The notes: a model not told the origin generated them from the sequence alone. DNA of 64,000 nt from Candidatus Eisenbacteria bacterium (GCA_026388185.1 JAPLKG010000010.1:67165-131164), one strand, 5' to 3'; positions 1-10,003 are shown, counted from the first letter of the stretch. Translations and numbers: made by a program.

Positions 1-1
1 T

Positions 2-358
2 AACCTGGTCATGAATTTTATGCTCGTTCCAAGGCTTGGAATGATGGGTGCCGCAATATCGAGCGTAACGACCTACGGGATCCTCAACCTGCTCTATTTC
101 ATCGTCTCCCAGAGGTTCTATTATATTGCGCATGAGTTTCGACGAATCGTTCTCTTGTTTGTCACGGGCATCGCCGTATATGTCCTGGGCGTTGTCGTCA
201 CAAGAGACAGAGGTCTTGCCGTGAGCATCGCCGTGAAGCTGGCTCTCGTTCTTTTGTATCCGGCCCTGCTCCATCTGTTGAGATTCTTCACCAAAGAAGA
301 ACGGGCGAAGATGAGAGAGATTCTGAAGGAGCTTCTGAAGAAGCTGCCGGCGTTCTAG
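2..358 (+). CDS. Polysaccharide flippase (MATE/Wzx-like), C-terminal fragment
   Basis: The reading frame is open from the first bases of the window, so only the C-terminal 118 or so residues are seen and the true start lies upstream. What remains is a run of hydrophobic helices (a GAA-containing helix near the start, then two more around residues 45-65 and 72-92) followed by a basic, amphipathic cytoplasmic tail (KEERAKMREILKELLKK). This layout and the glycosyltransferase genes 37 bp downstream fit the end of a lipid-linked oligosaccharide flippase of the polysaccharide biosynthesis family. The family assignment rests mostly on context, because the diagnostic N-terminal half is missing. Confidence 0.6.
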   Translation, partial: NLVMNFMLVPRLGMMGAAISSVTTYGILNLLYFIVSQRFYYIAHEFRRIVLLFVTGIAVYVLGVVVTRDRGLAVSIAVKLALVLLYPALLHLLRFFTKEERAKMREILKELLKKLPAF

Positions 359-394
359 TCTACATTTATTGCGCAAGGGGGAATCGTCACTCAA

Positions 395-1147
395 ATGAAC
401 GAACCAGGTAAGATCGTAGTCGTAATGCCTGCCTATGACGCCGAGACAACGCTGGAAAAAACCGTGGCAGACATTCCTCCGGGTACGGTGGACGAAATCT
501 TGTTGGTCGACGACTGCAGCCGGGACAATACAGTCAGACTCGCCCAGCAACTGGGTCTGATCGTCATCAGGCACGAGAGGAATCTCGGATACGGAGCCAA
601 CCAGAAGACGTGCTATCGCGAGGCACTGAAGCGCGGTGCTACAATCGTGATAATGGTCCACCCTGACTACCAGTACGACTCCAGACTCATACCAATTATG
701 ACCGAGCTTCTGAGGAAGGGGCACTGCGATCTGATACTCGGAAACAGAATCAGAACGAGGAGAGAAGCTCTGGTCGGGGGGATGCCGGTTTACAAGTACG
801 TTTCCAACAGACTCCTCACGGTCATAGAGAACGTCTGGCTGGGACAGAATCTGGGAGAGTTTCATTCGGGACTTCGCGGCTACCAGAGAAAGGTGCTGGA
901 GACCATCCCGTGGGAAAGAAACAGCGACGACTTTGTCTTCGACAGCCAGTTCTTGGTTCAGGCGGCCCACTTCGGTTTCCGGCTGGGTGATATCCCGGTG
1001 CCGGTTAGGTACATGAAGGAGGCCAGCAGTATCAATTTCAGGCGCAGCGTAGTGTATGGACTCGGAACGCTCGGAACTCTGATTGAGTACAGTCTGCATC
1101 GCGCCGGAATTCGTAAGAGTCCGCTCTTCACAGAAGTGCGACACTAG
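395..1147 (+). CDS. Family 2 glycosyltransferase (dolichyl-phosphate mannose synthase-like)
   Basis: A 250-residue soluble GT-A fold enzyme. The N-terminus has the nucleotide-sugar binding pattern [13 protein letters not shown], then [11 protein letters not shown], a conserved [10 protein letters not shown], and a metal-binding acidic stretch HPDYQYD near residue 90. The SGLRGY motif after residue 150 is typical of the DPM1/undecaprenyl-phosphate sugar transferase branch. It probably transfers a sugar from a nucleotide donor to a lipid carrier or glycan at the inner face of the membrane. There is no C-terminal membrane anchor. It sits 36 bp after the flippase fragment and 34 bp before a PMT-like enzyme that could use its lipid-linked sugar; this pathway link is inference. 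Confidence 0.85.
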   Translation: MNEPGKIVVVMPAYDAETTLEKTVADIPPGTVDEILLVDDCSRDNTVRLAQQLGLIVIRHERNLGYGANQKTCYREALKRGATIVIMVHPDYQYDSRLIPIMTELLRKGHCDLILGNRIRTRREALVGGMPVYKYVSNRLLTVIENVWLGQNLGEFHSGLRGYQRKVLETIPWERNSDDFVFDSQFLVQAAHFGFRLGDIPVPVRYMKEASSINFRRSVVYGLGTLGTLIEYSLHRAGIRKSPLFTEVRH

Positions 1148-1181
1148 CCTGATCAGCTTCAACACGGAGGGCCTTGCGACC

Positions 1182-2777
1182 ATGAACAGCGGGAGTCGAG
1201 TCGAACCTGTGAAGCTCGCCCCAAACGTTGAGAGGGCATTGATTGTGCTGATCCTGCTTCTTTCCGTGGCCTTCCGTCTGTACGCCTTGACAGACGACAT
1301 AATGTACGACCCCGCAGTGTACGCTCAGGATGCGCATAATTTGCTCAACGGCACGTTTCGCTTGAACACCGACTCATGGTACAGCCATCGACTCCCCGTG
1401 CTTGTGCCGGTTGCGCTCGCCTATGCGGCGTTGGGGGTTCGCGCGATCTCGACTAATCTCTGGCCGCTGCTTCTGTCCATTCTCCAGATTATTGTGATCG
1501 TATGGCTGGGGTCGCGCTGGCTTGGCAGAAACGTTGGAATACTGGCGGGTCTGCTGGCGGCAATAATGCCGCTGGACGTCATATATTCTGGGATCCTCAG
1601 TCCAGATGCGGTGATAGCGGCCTTTCTCACTTTCTCTGTCGCGTTCTGGATCTCTGGATTCGAAGGCAGAAGCGCGCCATCCAGGTCGCTCCTGTTTCTC
1701 TCAGGCCTATTCAGCGGAATAGCGGTCGCTACGCGTGCCTATGCACTTCTGATCGCGCTCTTCTTCGCCGGCTACGCAATCTGGCGGAAAGCCTCTTTGC
1801 GAAATTGTCTCTGGTGGTGCCTCGGAATTGCGTCCGTTGCCGTACCGGTCGTTCTACTATATTCCCTGGTTACGGGCGATCCACTCTTCTCACTCCGCGC
1901 AATGACGAGTTTCTATGGAGCGCCGGAGCGTTCGGAGGGTATGCGCCTTCTGTATTACCCTCGCCTCATCTTGAGTTTGAAATCCTATACGGGGCTGTTT
2001 GCACTCTTTTTCACAGTCATCGCAGTCTGGGGTCTGGTGCGACCCACTCGGCGGCGCTTAGTGCTTCTCGCGTGGATGGCTCCCATCTTGCTCTACCTTC
2101 AGTTCGGATCCATGAGCTTCCATTCGTACGTGCCGATTTTCAAGAGGGTGCGCTTTCTCACGCCGTTCACTGCTCCTGCAGCGCTTCTGGCGGCGCTCGT
2201 GATCTTGGAGGAACTGTCCCTGGTTGCGGGGAAGATTGCAGGTGCGTTGAAGCTGAAGGGCGCAGCCGGGCTCGGGCGTGCTCTTCTGGTTTCCATTGTC
2301 CTTGTCCTCTTTGCGAATTCTCTGTGGATTGTCAGGACACACAGAATCGGGCACGCTGCAATAGCAGTTAATTTCAGGAAGACCGTCGATGTTCTCAGAA
2401 CTGACCGGAGCATTCCCGTACTGTTCGACCACTGGCGAACGGCAATCCGTTTCGGCTATTACTTCGGCTTCGAGGAGGGCTCTCATTTGTACGAGGGCGC
2501 GGACGAGACTCAGCGCATGGTGAGGGGCGGTTGTACGGCCAACACCCGGTTGGGATATCTCAAGTGGTACGAAGACCCTTCTCAAATCCCCGATGCGTTC
2601 GTTGTGCTCGAGGATGGGATACTGTCCGACGCAGAGAAAGCGTCGATCGCAGATCCCACCAGGTCATCGTTCCCGGCAAAAGACATACCCTTCTACTGTC
2701 AGAATCCTCCTCAATCCTGGGAGCTTCTCGGAAGATTTGGAACCTTCCGCGTTTTCAGAACTCACCCAGGCACTTGA
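1182..2777 (+). CDS. Membrane glycosyltransferase of the GT39/ArnT-PMT type
   Basis: A 531-residue polytopic protein. The frame is open further upstream, but the ATG at 1182 is preferred because GGAGG lies at 1166-1170 and earlier starts would overlap the GT2 gene. After the first helix comes the external loop YDPAVYAQDAHNLLNG, the position where GT39-type enzymes carry their catalytic acidic residue, followed by about nine hydrophobic segments and a soluble C-terminal domain from about residue 420. Such enzymes take a sugar from a polyprenyl phosphate carrier and transfer it outside the membrane. This fits the upstream GT2 that would make the carrier-linked donor. The acceptor is unknown. 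Confidence 0.75.
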   Translation: MNSGSRVEPVKLAPNVERALIVLILLLSVAFRLYALTDDIMYDPAVYAQDAHNLLNGTFRLNTDSWYSHRLPVLVPVALAYAALGVRAISTNLWPLLLSILQIIVIVWLGSRWLGRNVGILAGLLAAIMPLDVIYSGILSPDAVIAAFLTFSVAFWISGFEGRSAPSRSLLFLSGLFSGIAVATRAYALLIALFFAGYAIWRKASLRNCLWWCLGIASVAVPVVLLYSLVTGDPLFSLRAMTSFYGAPERSEGMRLLYYPRLILSLKSYTGLFALFFTVIAVWGLVRPTRRRLVLLAWMAPILLYLQFGSMSFHSYVPIFKRVRFLTPFTAPAALLAALVILEELSLVAGKIAGALKLKGAAGLGRALLVSIVLVLFANSLWIVRTHRIGHAAIAVNFRKTVDVLRTDRSIPVLFDHWRTAIRFGYYFGFEEGSHLYEGADETQRMVRGGCTANTRLGYLKWYEDPSQIPDAFVVLEDGILSDAEKASIADPTRSSFPAKDIPFYCQNPPQSWELLGRFGTFRVFRTHPGT

Positions 2778-2792
2778 TTCGTGGTTCCTCTC

Positions 2793-3461
2793 TCATCCGG
2801 TCGCTTTTGACTTGGCCACTTCCTTGAGTTTGTCGTTGGCAAAGATGGCGACTTCCACCCTGCGGTTCGCCTGGCGACCTTCGATAGTCGAATTAGCCGC
2901 GATCGGCTGGTCCTCACCATATCCCGTGATAGAGAATCTGGCTGGATTGACTCCCAGACTGGTGAGGTAGCTCGCAACCGAATCCGACCTCGAGCGGGAC
3001 AACTGGAGATTGTGTTCCGCCGTGCCCGTCGAATCAGTGTGACCTTCGAGCAGGATGCTGGTGTCCGGATACTTGTTCAGAATTACGGCGAGCTTCGAAA
3101 GTTGCTCCTGGCTTGCGGTTCTCAGGGTCGACTTGTCCACATCGAACAGCAGGCCGGAGTCAAACGTGACCTTGATACCTTCGCCGACTCTCTCGATCTT
3201 GGCGCCGGCAAGATCCTGCTCCATCTCGGCAGCCTGTTTGTCCATGTAGTTTCCTATGTAGGCCCCTGCAGCGCCGCCAACAGCGGCCCCGAGTATGGCC
3301 CCGACTGCGGTGTTTCCTGCCTTGTGTCCGATCAGCCCTCCGAGAACGCCTCCGGCGGAAACGCCGATGGCGGCCCCCTTCTGTTGGCGGGTCCAAGTGG
3401 AGCAACCGACGGACGCGAGAACCAGCAGGCTACACAGAGCGACAACAACGAACTTTTTCAT
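2793..3461 (-). CDS. OmpA-family peptidoglycan-binding lipoprotein with glycine-zipper segment
   Basis: A 222-residue protein starting with a lipoprotein signal ending LASVGC (lipobox Cys at residue 20). Residues 28-72 are a glycine-zipper segment (GAAIGVSAGGVLGGLIG and GAILGAAVGGAAGAYIG) of the YMGG type. Residues 100-205 are an OmpA C-terminal domain with FDVDKSTL, LEGHTDSTG and the closing NRRVEV; the TD and R residues of this fold bind diaminopimelate in peptidoglycan. It probably tethers the outer membrane to the wall. An AGGAGG sits just before the ATG. It is convergent with the glycosyltransferase gene, 15 bp apart. Confidence 0.9.
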   Translation of the reverse strand: MKKFVVVALCSLLVLASVGCSTWTRQQKGAAIGVSAGGVLGGLIGHKAGNTAVGAILGAAVGGAAGAYIGNYMDKQAAEMEQDLAGAKIERVGEGIKVTFDSGLLFDVDKSTLRTASQEQLSKLAVILNKYPDTSILLEGHTDSTGTAEHNLQLSRSRSDSVASYLTSLGVNPARFSITGYGEDQPIAANSTIEGRQANRRVEVAIFANDKLKEVAKSKATG

Positions 3462-3499
3462 GTTGGCCTCCTCCTTTTTGGTCTGTGTGAGCGAGGGTC

Positions 3500-3528
3500 A
3501 GGATACCACAGAGAACGCGCCCTCGCAA
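3500..3528 (-). promoter_or_regulatory. Predicted sigma-70 promoter of the OmpA lipoprotein gene
   Basis: On the minus strand TTGCGA (3528-3523) is followed after exactly 17 bp by TATCCT (3505-3500). Transcription would begin near 3493, giving a leader of about 32 nt that holds the AGGAGG of the OmpA gene. Confidence 0.5.
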
Positions 3529-3659
3529 CCAGTGCTGTGGGACTGTGTGTCGGTAACATATGAAATGTTCGGTGTGGAGTGGACCATTTTCGACGTCAGA
3601 GCGGGCAAACATCACGTCTCGAATGGGTTTTTGTGACCTCGTAGCCGGAGTCTCTGCAA

Positions 3660-3688
3660 TTGATTCTTGGAGTGAAAAGCAGTATAAT
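3660..3688 (+). promoter_or_regulatory. Predicted sigma-70 promoter for the LVIVD-repeat gene
   Basis: TTGATT (3660-3665), a 17-bp spacer and a perfect TATAAT (3683-3688). The predicted start near 3695 leaves a leader of about 185 nt before the ATG at 3881, in which I see no recognisable riboswitch. Apart from this and the divergent OmpA promoter, the 419-bp gap 3462-3880 holds nothing I can identify. Confidence 0.6.
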
Positions 3689-3880
3689 AAGCCACGCGGA
3701 TGTCAATGTTGCACCAGCGCGGTGCCTTTTTTGAGACGTGTGCCTCGAGACTCGGCATGTCATGTTGCGTTCACATTTCATTTTCCTCGGTCTTACGAAG
3801 CTCTCAGATCAAGCGATTCTCCGAGCGAGTCCTGAAACGCCGGTCGCAGCCTTGGGCTGCACAGAATAGGAGTGTGAGAC

Positions 3881-6800
3881 ATGAGACAGTGGAAAGCGAG
3901 AAACAGGTGGGTTTTTCTCTCGACCGTTCTCTTGCTCGTGCTTCCCGCGTCGGCCTATGCGCTGGAGCATAGCTTCGCCGACCACTTCACGACTACTGCG
4001 TATAGAGACGACAGCAGCACTACCGCTCGGTGGGACGTCTCAACGCCTGGTCGTCTGGAGCTCTGGCCGTTTCACATGAGTCTCGCAGGGAGCAAATGGT
4101 CTGACGTGGTTCCATACGGGGTAGCCGTTTCAGGCGACTACGCCTACGTCACACTTCGCGGCTCAGGTCTTGCCGTGGTTAACATAAGCGATCCTGGAGC
4201 CCCGGTTCAGGTTGGGGCTTGCGTGACCCTGGGCGGGGCCTGGGCAGTGGCCGTTGACGGTGACTACGCATATTTGGCTGACGGCGCGGGCGGTCTCAAG
4301 GTGATCGACATCAGCGTTCCTGCCAGCCCGGTTGTTGTCTCGGTCTGCTCCGAGGGATTCGACGCTCGTGGAGTCGCGGTTTCCGGGGACTATGCTTACG
4401 TGGCATGCGCAACGTCTGGTCTCAGGGTTATAGACATCAGTGACCCCGACAATCCTGCCCTGGTCGGCGGCCATGACACGCCCGGGCTTGCGGTCGAGGT
4501 CGCCGTTTCGGGTGATTATGCCTACGTGGCCGACAGTCAAAGCGGGCTGCAGGTGATGGACATCAGCGATCCGACTGCCCCGGATCTTGCGGGAACCTTT
4601 GCCACCGCCGACTCCGTTAAGGGAGTGGCCATCTCGGGGGACTGTGCCTTTCTCGCGGTTTATGGAGAAGGGCTCGAAATCTTGGACATCACCAATCCAT
4701 TGTCTCCTTCTCTGAAGGGACAGTACAATACTCCCGGGCGGTGCACCGGAATTGAAGTTTCTGGAGACCGTGCGTACGTGGCAGACGGGCAGTCCGGGCT
4801 TGAGGCCATCGGAATATCGAATCCCGCCGAACCGGTCTTTGGAGACAGCTGCGATAGTCCAGGCTCGACGTACAAAGTGGTAGTTTCTGGTGGGTACGCT
4901 TATGCAACTGACAGTGACCAGGGCCTTCTTGTCATTAAGGTTGCAGAGCCCGTCGTGCCCCCGTTGTTCGTTGCGGAACTTGGTCTGGGTGACCCCGGCA
5001 CGGCACTCGACGTTGCCGGGGATTACGCCTGCGTGGCCGTCGGCGCTCGACTCTCAGTTGTAGATATTAGCTCGCCCGCTTCACCCAGCGTGGCGGCCAG
5101 TTACGGGCCCATCACCGGAACCTTCACGGGTGTAGTGTGCAGCGGCGATTATCTCTACGCATCGAACACCGGCACTGGCTTTCAGGTTCTGGACATAAGC
5201 GATCCTATGTATCCTGATTCTGCCGGAAGCTGCTACATTACCGGCGGAGGCAACGGGATCTTCGTTTCCGGAAATTATGCTTACGTCACTACTGGAACGT
5301 CAGGGCTCAAAGCCGTGGACATCAGCCTGCCCTTCGCCCCGTCTGTTGCGGGGAGTTGCTCGCTGGCTGTAACGGGCAACGGTTTGGTTGTCTCCGGAGA
5401 TTATGCTTACGTGGCCTCCGGAGGAGGCTTGCTTGTCGTCGACATTAGTGATCCTACGGCCCCTTCTCAGGTGGGGAGCTGCGGTACTCCGACTGCCGCC
5501 TGGTCGGTTTCCGTGTCGGGCGACTATGCCTACGTGGCCGCCGGAGCGTCAGGTCTCGTCGCGATAGATATTAGTGATCCGACCTCTCCTAACGCGGTTG
5601 GAGGCTGTCTCACTTCTGGAAGTGTGCGTTCCGTAGCGGTCTCGGGCAACTATGCCTACCTGGGTGACGAAGGCAAGTTTTATACTGCAAACATCACTGA
5701 CCCTACCGATCCCGTCTTGGTCGGCGAGTGCTCGACGGTGGGAGAGTGCCGTGGGATCGTTGTCTCGGGGGAGCACACCTACGTGGCCGATTACTCCGGA
5801 TTTTTCGAGGTAAGACAGGTTTACGAACACCAGTTTGACCTGCAAAGGAACCGGGGGCAATCCATCGCGTTTTTTCAATCAGAAGACGAAATCTCGGCCG
5901 CGAGAGTCTTCCCTGCGCAGGTTGACTTGGTCTGCTGGTACGTGAGCGCCGACAGCGGCGCAAGCTGGAGTCAAGTGCCGACAGACGGCCAGTGGCACGC
6001 GCTCAGTTCGCCCGGGCACGATCTAATGTGGAGAACGGAGCATTACTACAGAGCCTACGGAGTCAATCCTGCCTGCGATTTTGTCGAACTTCAGTGGAAA
6101 TACGATTTCGCCGAGATAGATTCAGTGAAGGACATTCCAGAGGACGAAGGTGGATGGGTCCGGCTTCGTTTCAACAGGTCAGGACTTGACTTTCCCGCGC
6201 CTGAGAGAGTGCGGTCCGACGATGGTGAGGGAGGGATAGTCTCAGATCCGTCAGAGAGGGTCACGACAGACGGCGGCACTTTCGGCGTCAACGCAACCAC
6301 CACAGTAAACACCTATTTTGCACATCGACGCATAGACGACATCGGCTTCATTGAGAAGCTCCTCGAGAAGGGTAACCGCGTGGAAGAGGACAGACCTGCC
6401 GCGGTAGATTCGTGGGATGGAATCGACGGCGCAGTTGAGATGCCATCCTCGATTGGTGACGCGCCGGCTTATGTGATGGGCGGGCATTACTACTACGTGA
6501 GTCAGGGTTCGGGAGGATTTCCGCCCGGCGTGTGGGAAGCCGTGGGGAGTGTCCCTGCGACTCAGCAGGATCAGTACTACTGTCTTGTTTCCACCCGGGC
6601 AGATTCCATGAGCACGTTTGAATATTCCGTATACTGTGTCACGACGCACACCGGTGCCGCCTCAACATATTTTGTCAGTCCGCCTGACAGCGGTTATAGT
6701 AAAGACAACCTGCCGCCCGGATCGCCTCGTGACCTTGGTGGTGAGTTTACTTATCCTCCGTCCATGCTCCATATCAGTTGGCTCAAGAACAGTGAACACG

Positions 6801-7306
6801 ATTTCTCTCACTACGCAATCTACAAGGGAACGAGTGAGGATTTTGTTCCCGGCGAAAGCAATCGTATCGGGACGGCGTGGGATACGTCCTTTGTGGACGA
6901 CCAGTTTGATCCAAACACGAACAATTACTACAAAGTGACGGCGTGGGACATACACGAGAACGAGGGCGGGTGGGGACTATTGACGCCGGAGGGCATAAGT
7001 GGGTCCGAGCAGCCGCCCGCTGTTCCTACGGTCGCGCTGCTCGAGCAAAACGTGCCCAATCCCTTCAATCCGGTCACGGCAATACGGTTCTCGACCTCAC
7101 ACTCCGGACGCGTGGCGTTGAGAGTGTATGACGTGACGGGTCGGCCCGTGAGAACGCTCGTGCAGGAAATCAGAGGAGCGGGTCGATACGAAGTCAAATG
7201 GGATGGGCGTGATGACAATGGTCGCGGCGTTCCTTCCGGTGTTTATCTGTATCGACTGGAAGCGCCTTGGTATGGCGAAACCAGGAAAATGGTCTTGATC
7301 AAGTAG
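3881..7306 (+). CDS. Secreted LVIVD-repeat protein with FlgD-like C-terminal domain
   Basis: A 1141-residue exported protein: basic N-terminus plus hydrophobic signal ending ASAYA near residue 27. Residues 65-640 hold 14 LVIVD repeats of about 40 residues, each of the form VSGDYAYVADG..GL.V.DISDP..P, expected to fold as beta-propeller blades. A linker and a fibronectin-like domain follow (PPGSPRDLGGEF ... DNNYYKVTAWD). The last 85 residues are an FlgD-like Ig domain (NPFNPVT, YDVTGRPVRTL, WDGRDD, GVYLYRLE) ending KMVLIK. This tail is shared with two other secreted proteins here and probably serves in sorting or anchoring at the surface. AGGAG at 3868-3872 sets the start. No enzyme motif is visible. 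Confidence 0.85.
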   Translation: MRQWKARNRWVFLSTVLLLVLPASAYALEHSFADHFTTTAYRDDSSTTARWDVSTPGRLELWPFHMSLAGSKWSDVVPYGVAVSGDYAYVTLRGSGLAVVNISDPGAPVQVGACVTLGGAWAVAVDGDYAYLADGAGGLKVIDISVPASPVVVSVCSEGFDARGVAVSGDYAYVACATSGLRVIDISDPDNPALVGGHDTPGLAVEVAVSGDYAYVADSQSGLQVMDISDPTAPDLAGTFATADSVKGVAISGDCAFLAVYGEGLEILDITNPLSPSLKGQYNTPGRCTGIEVSGDRAYVADGQSGLEAIGISNPAEPVFGDSCDSPGSTYKVVVSGGYAYATDSDQGLLVIKVAEPVVPPLFVAELGLGDPGTALDVAGDYACVAVGARLSVVDISSPASPSVAASYGPITGTFTGVVCSGDYLYASNTGTGFQVLDISDPMYPDSAGSCYITGGGNGIFVSGNYAYVTTGTSGLKAVDISLPFAPSVAGSCSLAVTGNGLVVSGDYAYVASGGGLLVVDISDPTAPSQVGSCGTPTAAWSVSVSGDYAYVAAGASGLVAIDISDPTSPNAVGGCLTSGSVRSVAVSGNYAYLGDEGKFYTANITDPTDPVLVGECSTVGECRGIVVSGEHTYVADYSGFFEVRQVYEHQFDLQRNRGQSIAFFQSEDEISAARVFPAQVDLVCWYVSADSGASWSQVPTDGQWHALSSPGHDLMWRTEHYYRAYGVNPACDFVELQWKYDFAEIDSVKDIPEDEGGWVRLRFNRSGLDFPAPERVRSDDGEGGIVSDPSERVTTDGGTFGVNATTTVNTYFAHRRIDDIGFIEKLLEKGNRVEEDRPAAVDSWDGIDGAVEMPSSIGDAPAYVMGGHYYYVSQGSGGFPPGVWEAVGSVPATQQDQYYCLVSTRADSMSTFEYSVYCVTTHTGAASTYFVSPPDSGYSKDNLPPGSPRDLGGEFTYPPSMLHISWLKNSEHDFSHYAIYKGTSEDFVPGESNRIGTAWDTSFVDDQFDPNTNNYYKVTAWDIHENEGGWGLLTPEGISGSEQPPAVPTVALLEQNVPNPFNPVTAIRFSTSHSGRVALRVYDVTGRPVRTLVQEIRGAGRYEVKWDGRDDNGRGVPSGVYLYRLEAPWYGETRKMVLIK

Positions 7307-7341
7307 AATCTGCACCTGGGCGCACAGCGGGAGGCGTGTGT

Positions 7342-9750
7342 CTATTGCTCTGCTTCTGCCCGCTTGCGCATCTGGTCGATCATACCTTTTGTCGTGGCCA
7401 TCATGAGCTTGAAACGTTCATCGTTGCGAAGGTTTTCCATGAGAGGGTCCAGGGAGCCGAGGCGATAGTCCCTCCACCCCGCATCAATTGCCCTCTCGAG
7501 CCATGCGTAGGCGTCTTCCTTGTTTCCTCGGACGGCGTTGATCGCAGCCACGTAATAGGGGACCTGCCGGGACTCATCTCCTTCCTTGAGCAACGCTTCG
7601 GCGAGAACTGCCGCCTCGCCAAGGAACTTCCCGGTGTCATCCTGTTTGCCGGTTTTCCAACATATGCAGCCCAAACACGTCATGACCGCTATGCATGTGA
7701 CTCCACGCAGGTCCTTCGAGCAGAGTTCGAGCGCCTTTTCGTAGTATTGCCTCGCTTCGACAAGATTGCCCGAGTAGAACTCAACGTCACCGGCCCATAT
7801 CAGTGTCTCGACCTCGTCTGGCGCGAGCGACAAGGCTTTCTTGCTGTGCGCACGCGCCTTGTCGAAGTCTCCTCGCGCAAGATACATGTACACGAATTCA
7901 CGATGTGGATAGATGAAATCCGGCTGAAGTTCCAAGGCCTTGTGGAACCAGCGCTCCGCCTCGGCGTGGTTGTCCAGGCACATGTAAGCGTACCCCACGT
8001 TCGAGTACGAAAATGCGAATGTGGGATTGAGCGCGAGCCCCTTTCTTGCCCACTTCAACGCCTCTCCGTACTCACCCAAGGCAAGATGCGTCGTACCGAT
8101 GTTTCCGACAGCGGGATAATAGTTGGGGTTGAGTTGAACGGATTTTCTATACGCTTCGAGCGCCTTGCGCCTCCAACCTTTTGCCATGAACGCGAGCCCG
8201 AGGGACTTGTGCGCCTCAGCGCAACCAGCGTCTATTGAAATTGCTTTCTCACTCGCTTCGATTGCGGAGTCGAGCCAGGTGGCTTCAAGACCGAACCTGC
8301 CCGTGCGTTGGCTGTAAGCGTCTCCCAGCCCGGCGTACGCCAGGGCATAGTTGGGGTCGAGTTCCAGTGCTCTCTTGAAGAGCTCGATCGCGTTCTCGTT
8401 GTCCTGCCTGCGGTAGCGGTAGTAGTATTCGCGACCCTTGAGATAGTAGTCGTACGCCTCGAGATTCTCCGTGGGTTTTCTCTCGATCCGTTCCTTCACT
8501 TCCGGCGAGAGTTTGGCCTTGAGTGCCGCCGCGATGCTTTGCGCAACGTCGCTCTGTATGGCAAAAATGTCCTTCATCTCTCGATCGTAGGTCTCCGCCC
8601 ATATTGGTTCGTCCGTCCTAGCGTCCACCAACTGACTCACTATGCGAACGCGGTTGCCCGCGCGCCGCACACTTCCTTCCAGAATAGTGTTGACGTCGAG
8701 TTCGCGTCCTATCTCTCGAAGTGTCTTGTCACTGTGTTTGTAGCGCATCACCGAGGTGCGAGAGATGACCTTGAGCTCGGCGATCTTGGAAAGTTGCGTG
8801 ATTATGTCCTCCGTGGTCCCGTCACTGAAATACTCGTCCTCCTTGTGTTCACTCAGACTTTTGAACGGAAGGACGGCGATAGACTTCTTGTCGATTCTTG
8901 CCTGTGCCACCAGTTGTCCTGCCACTCCGACCGTGCGGCCTTCGCTCAGGGCTCGCAAGTCGGCCAGCAGATCGACCATGCTCTGGTAGCGGTCGTCCGG
9001 GTTCTTGGCCAACGCCGTTTCCACGATGCTATCCAGAGCAATCGGTACTTCGTCGCGCAGAACCGAAACCGGTTTTGGATTCTCGTTCAAGATGGAGTAC
9101 ATGATCGCAGGCTCGTATTCGCCGCTGAAAGGCAATCGGCCTGTCACGATTTCATAGAGGACGACCCCGAGCGACCAGATGTCAGTTCTCCGATCAACGT
9201 CCTCACCCCGAACCTGTTCCGGCGACATGTAAGCCAGGGTGCCCATAGTAGAACCGATACTGGTAAGCTTCGTCTCGCCGGTCGCCAGCTTGGCGAGACC
9301 GAAATCCATGATTCTTGCCTGTCCGTTGGGAGTCACCATGATGTTGGCGCTCTTGATGTCGCGATGGACAATGCCCTTTTCGTGTGCCTCTCGCAACCCC
9401 TCCGCGACCTGGATGGTAACAGCTATGGCCTCGTTCAATCTGAGGGGGCCCGCCCTCATTCTGTCCTTCAGGCTCTCGCCCTCGACGCAAGCCATGGCTA
9501 TGAAGGTCTGTCCGTCAACCTCGTCGACCTCATAGATAGTGCAGATGTTGGGATGGTCCAGCGCGGAGGCTGCCTGTGCCTCGCGCACGAATCGTTCCTT
9601 TGCCTCTGCGTCGCGTATCAGCGTCGGTGGAAGGAATTTTAGAGCAACAGTGCGTTTGAGCTTTGTGTCCTCGGCTCTGTAGACGATTCCCATACCGCCT
9701 TCACCCAGTTTTTCAAGGATTCGGTAATGGGAGACGGTTTTTCCGATCAT
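7342..9750 (-). CDS. Serine/threonine protein kinase with TolB-like and TPR domains
   Basis: An 802-residue protein when started at the ATG at 9750, which has an AGGGA upstream; the open frame extends 32 codons further. Residues 9-270 are a Hanks-type kinase with glycine loop GEGGMG, ATP-binding K38, catalytic HRD (129-131) and DFG (149-151), and GTLAYMSPEQ in the activation segment, so it should be active. Residues about 300-430 match the TolB/FlgO-like periplasmic-type fold that starts SIAVLPFKSL and includes ILEGSVRRAGNRVRI. The rest is about nine TPR repeats (for example ALELDPNYALAYAGLGDAY). I see no transmembrane helix, so it is probably cytosolic, with the C-terminal half acting as a sensor or scaffold. 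Confidence 0.9.
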   Translation of the reverse strand: MIGKTVSHYRILEKLGEGGMGIVYRAEDTKLKRTVALKFLPPTLIRDAEAKERFVREAQAASALDHPNICTIYEVDEVDGQTFIAMACVEGESLKDRMRAGPLRLNEAIAVTIQVAEGLREAHEKGIVHRDIKSANIMVTPNGQARIMDFGLAKLATGETKLTSIGSTMGTLAYMSPEQVRGEDVDRRTDIWSLGVVLYEIVTGRLPFSGEYEPAIMYSILNENPKPVSVLRDEVPIALDSIVETALAKNPDDRYQSMVDLLADLRALSEGRTVGVAGQLVAQARIDKKSIAVLPFKSLSEHKEDEYFSDGTTEDIITQLSKIAELKVISRTSVMRYKHSDKTLREIGRELDVNTILEGSVRRAGNRVRIVSQLVDARTDEPIWAETYDREMKDIFAIQSDVAQSIAAALKAKLSPEVKERIERKPTENLEAYDYYLKGREYYYRYRRQDNENAIELFKRALELDPNYALAYAGLGDAYSQRTGRFGLEATWLDSAIEASEKAISIDAGCAEAHKSLGLAFMAKGWRRKALEAYRKSVQLNPNYYPAVGNIGTTHLALGEYGEALKWARKGLALNPTFAFSYSNVGYAYMCLDNHAEAERWFHKALELQPDFIYPHREFVYMYLARGDFDKARAHSKKALSLAPDEVETLIWAGDVEFYSGNLVEARQYYEKALELCSKDLRGVTCIAVMTCLGCICWKTGKQDDTGKFLGEAAVLAEALLKEGDESRQVPYYVAAINAVRGNKEDAYAWLERAIDAGWRDYRLGSLDPLMENLRNDERFKLMMATTKGMIDQMRKRAEAEQ

Positions 9751-9863
9751 GAGAGTTTCCCTTTGGATGCCCATCTCGTCGTGTGTAAGCCTACCAAGCG
9801 CGGGTTGTCGCTCGGTAACCGGGCTTGAACACATGGAAATCTGCAAAGAGAACTACACATGTG

Positions 9864-9892
9864 ATTCTACGCCAGGGCCGGCGCTAATTCAA
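9864..9892 (-). promoter_or_regulatory. Predicted promoter of the kinase gene
   Basis: Minus strand TTGAAT (9892-9887), 17-bp spacer, TAGAAT (9869-9864). Predicted start near 9857, leader of about 107 nt to the kinase ATG. Confidence 0.55.
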
Positions 9893-10003
9893 GTCACTCT
9901 GGGCCGCGCGCAGGGGAGGACTCCTGGGTGCGTACGTTTCCGCCCCGGCGCCGGTGTTTTGCCGGAATCTCCGGCGATCCCGCGAGTCGCCTCTTTTGTG
10001 TGC

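Noticed and set aside
8308-9642. 444-codon open frame antisense to the Ser/Thr kinase
   Set aside because: The opposite strand carries all kinase motifs and TPRs; the antisense product is unstructured and has no ribosome site.
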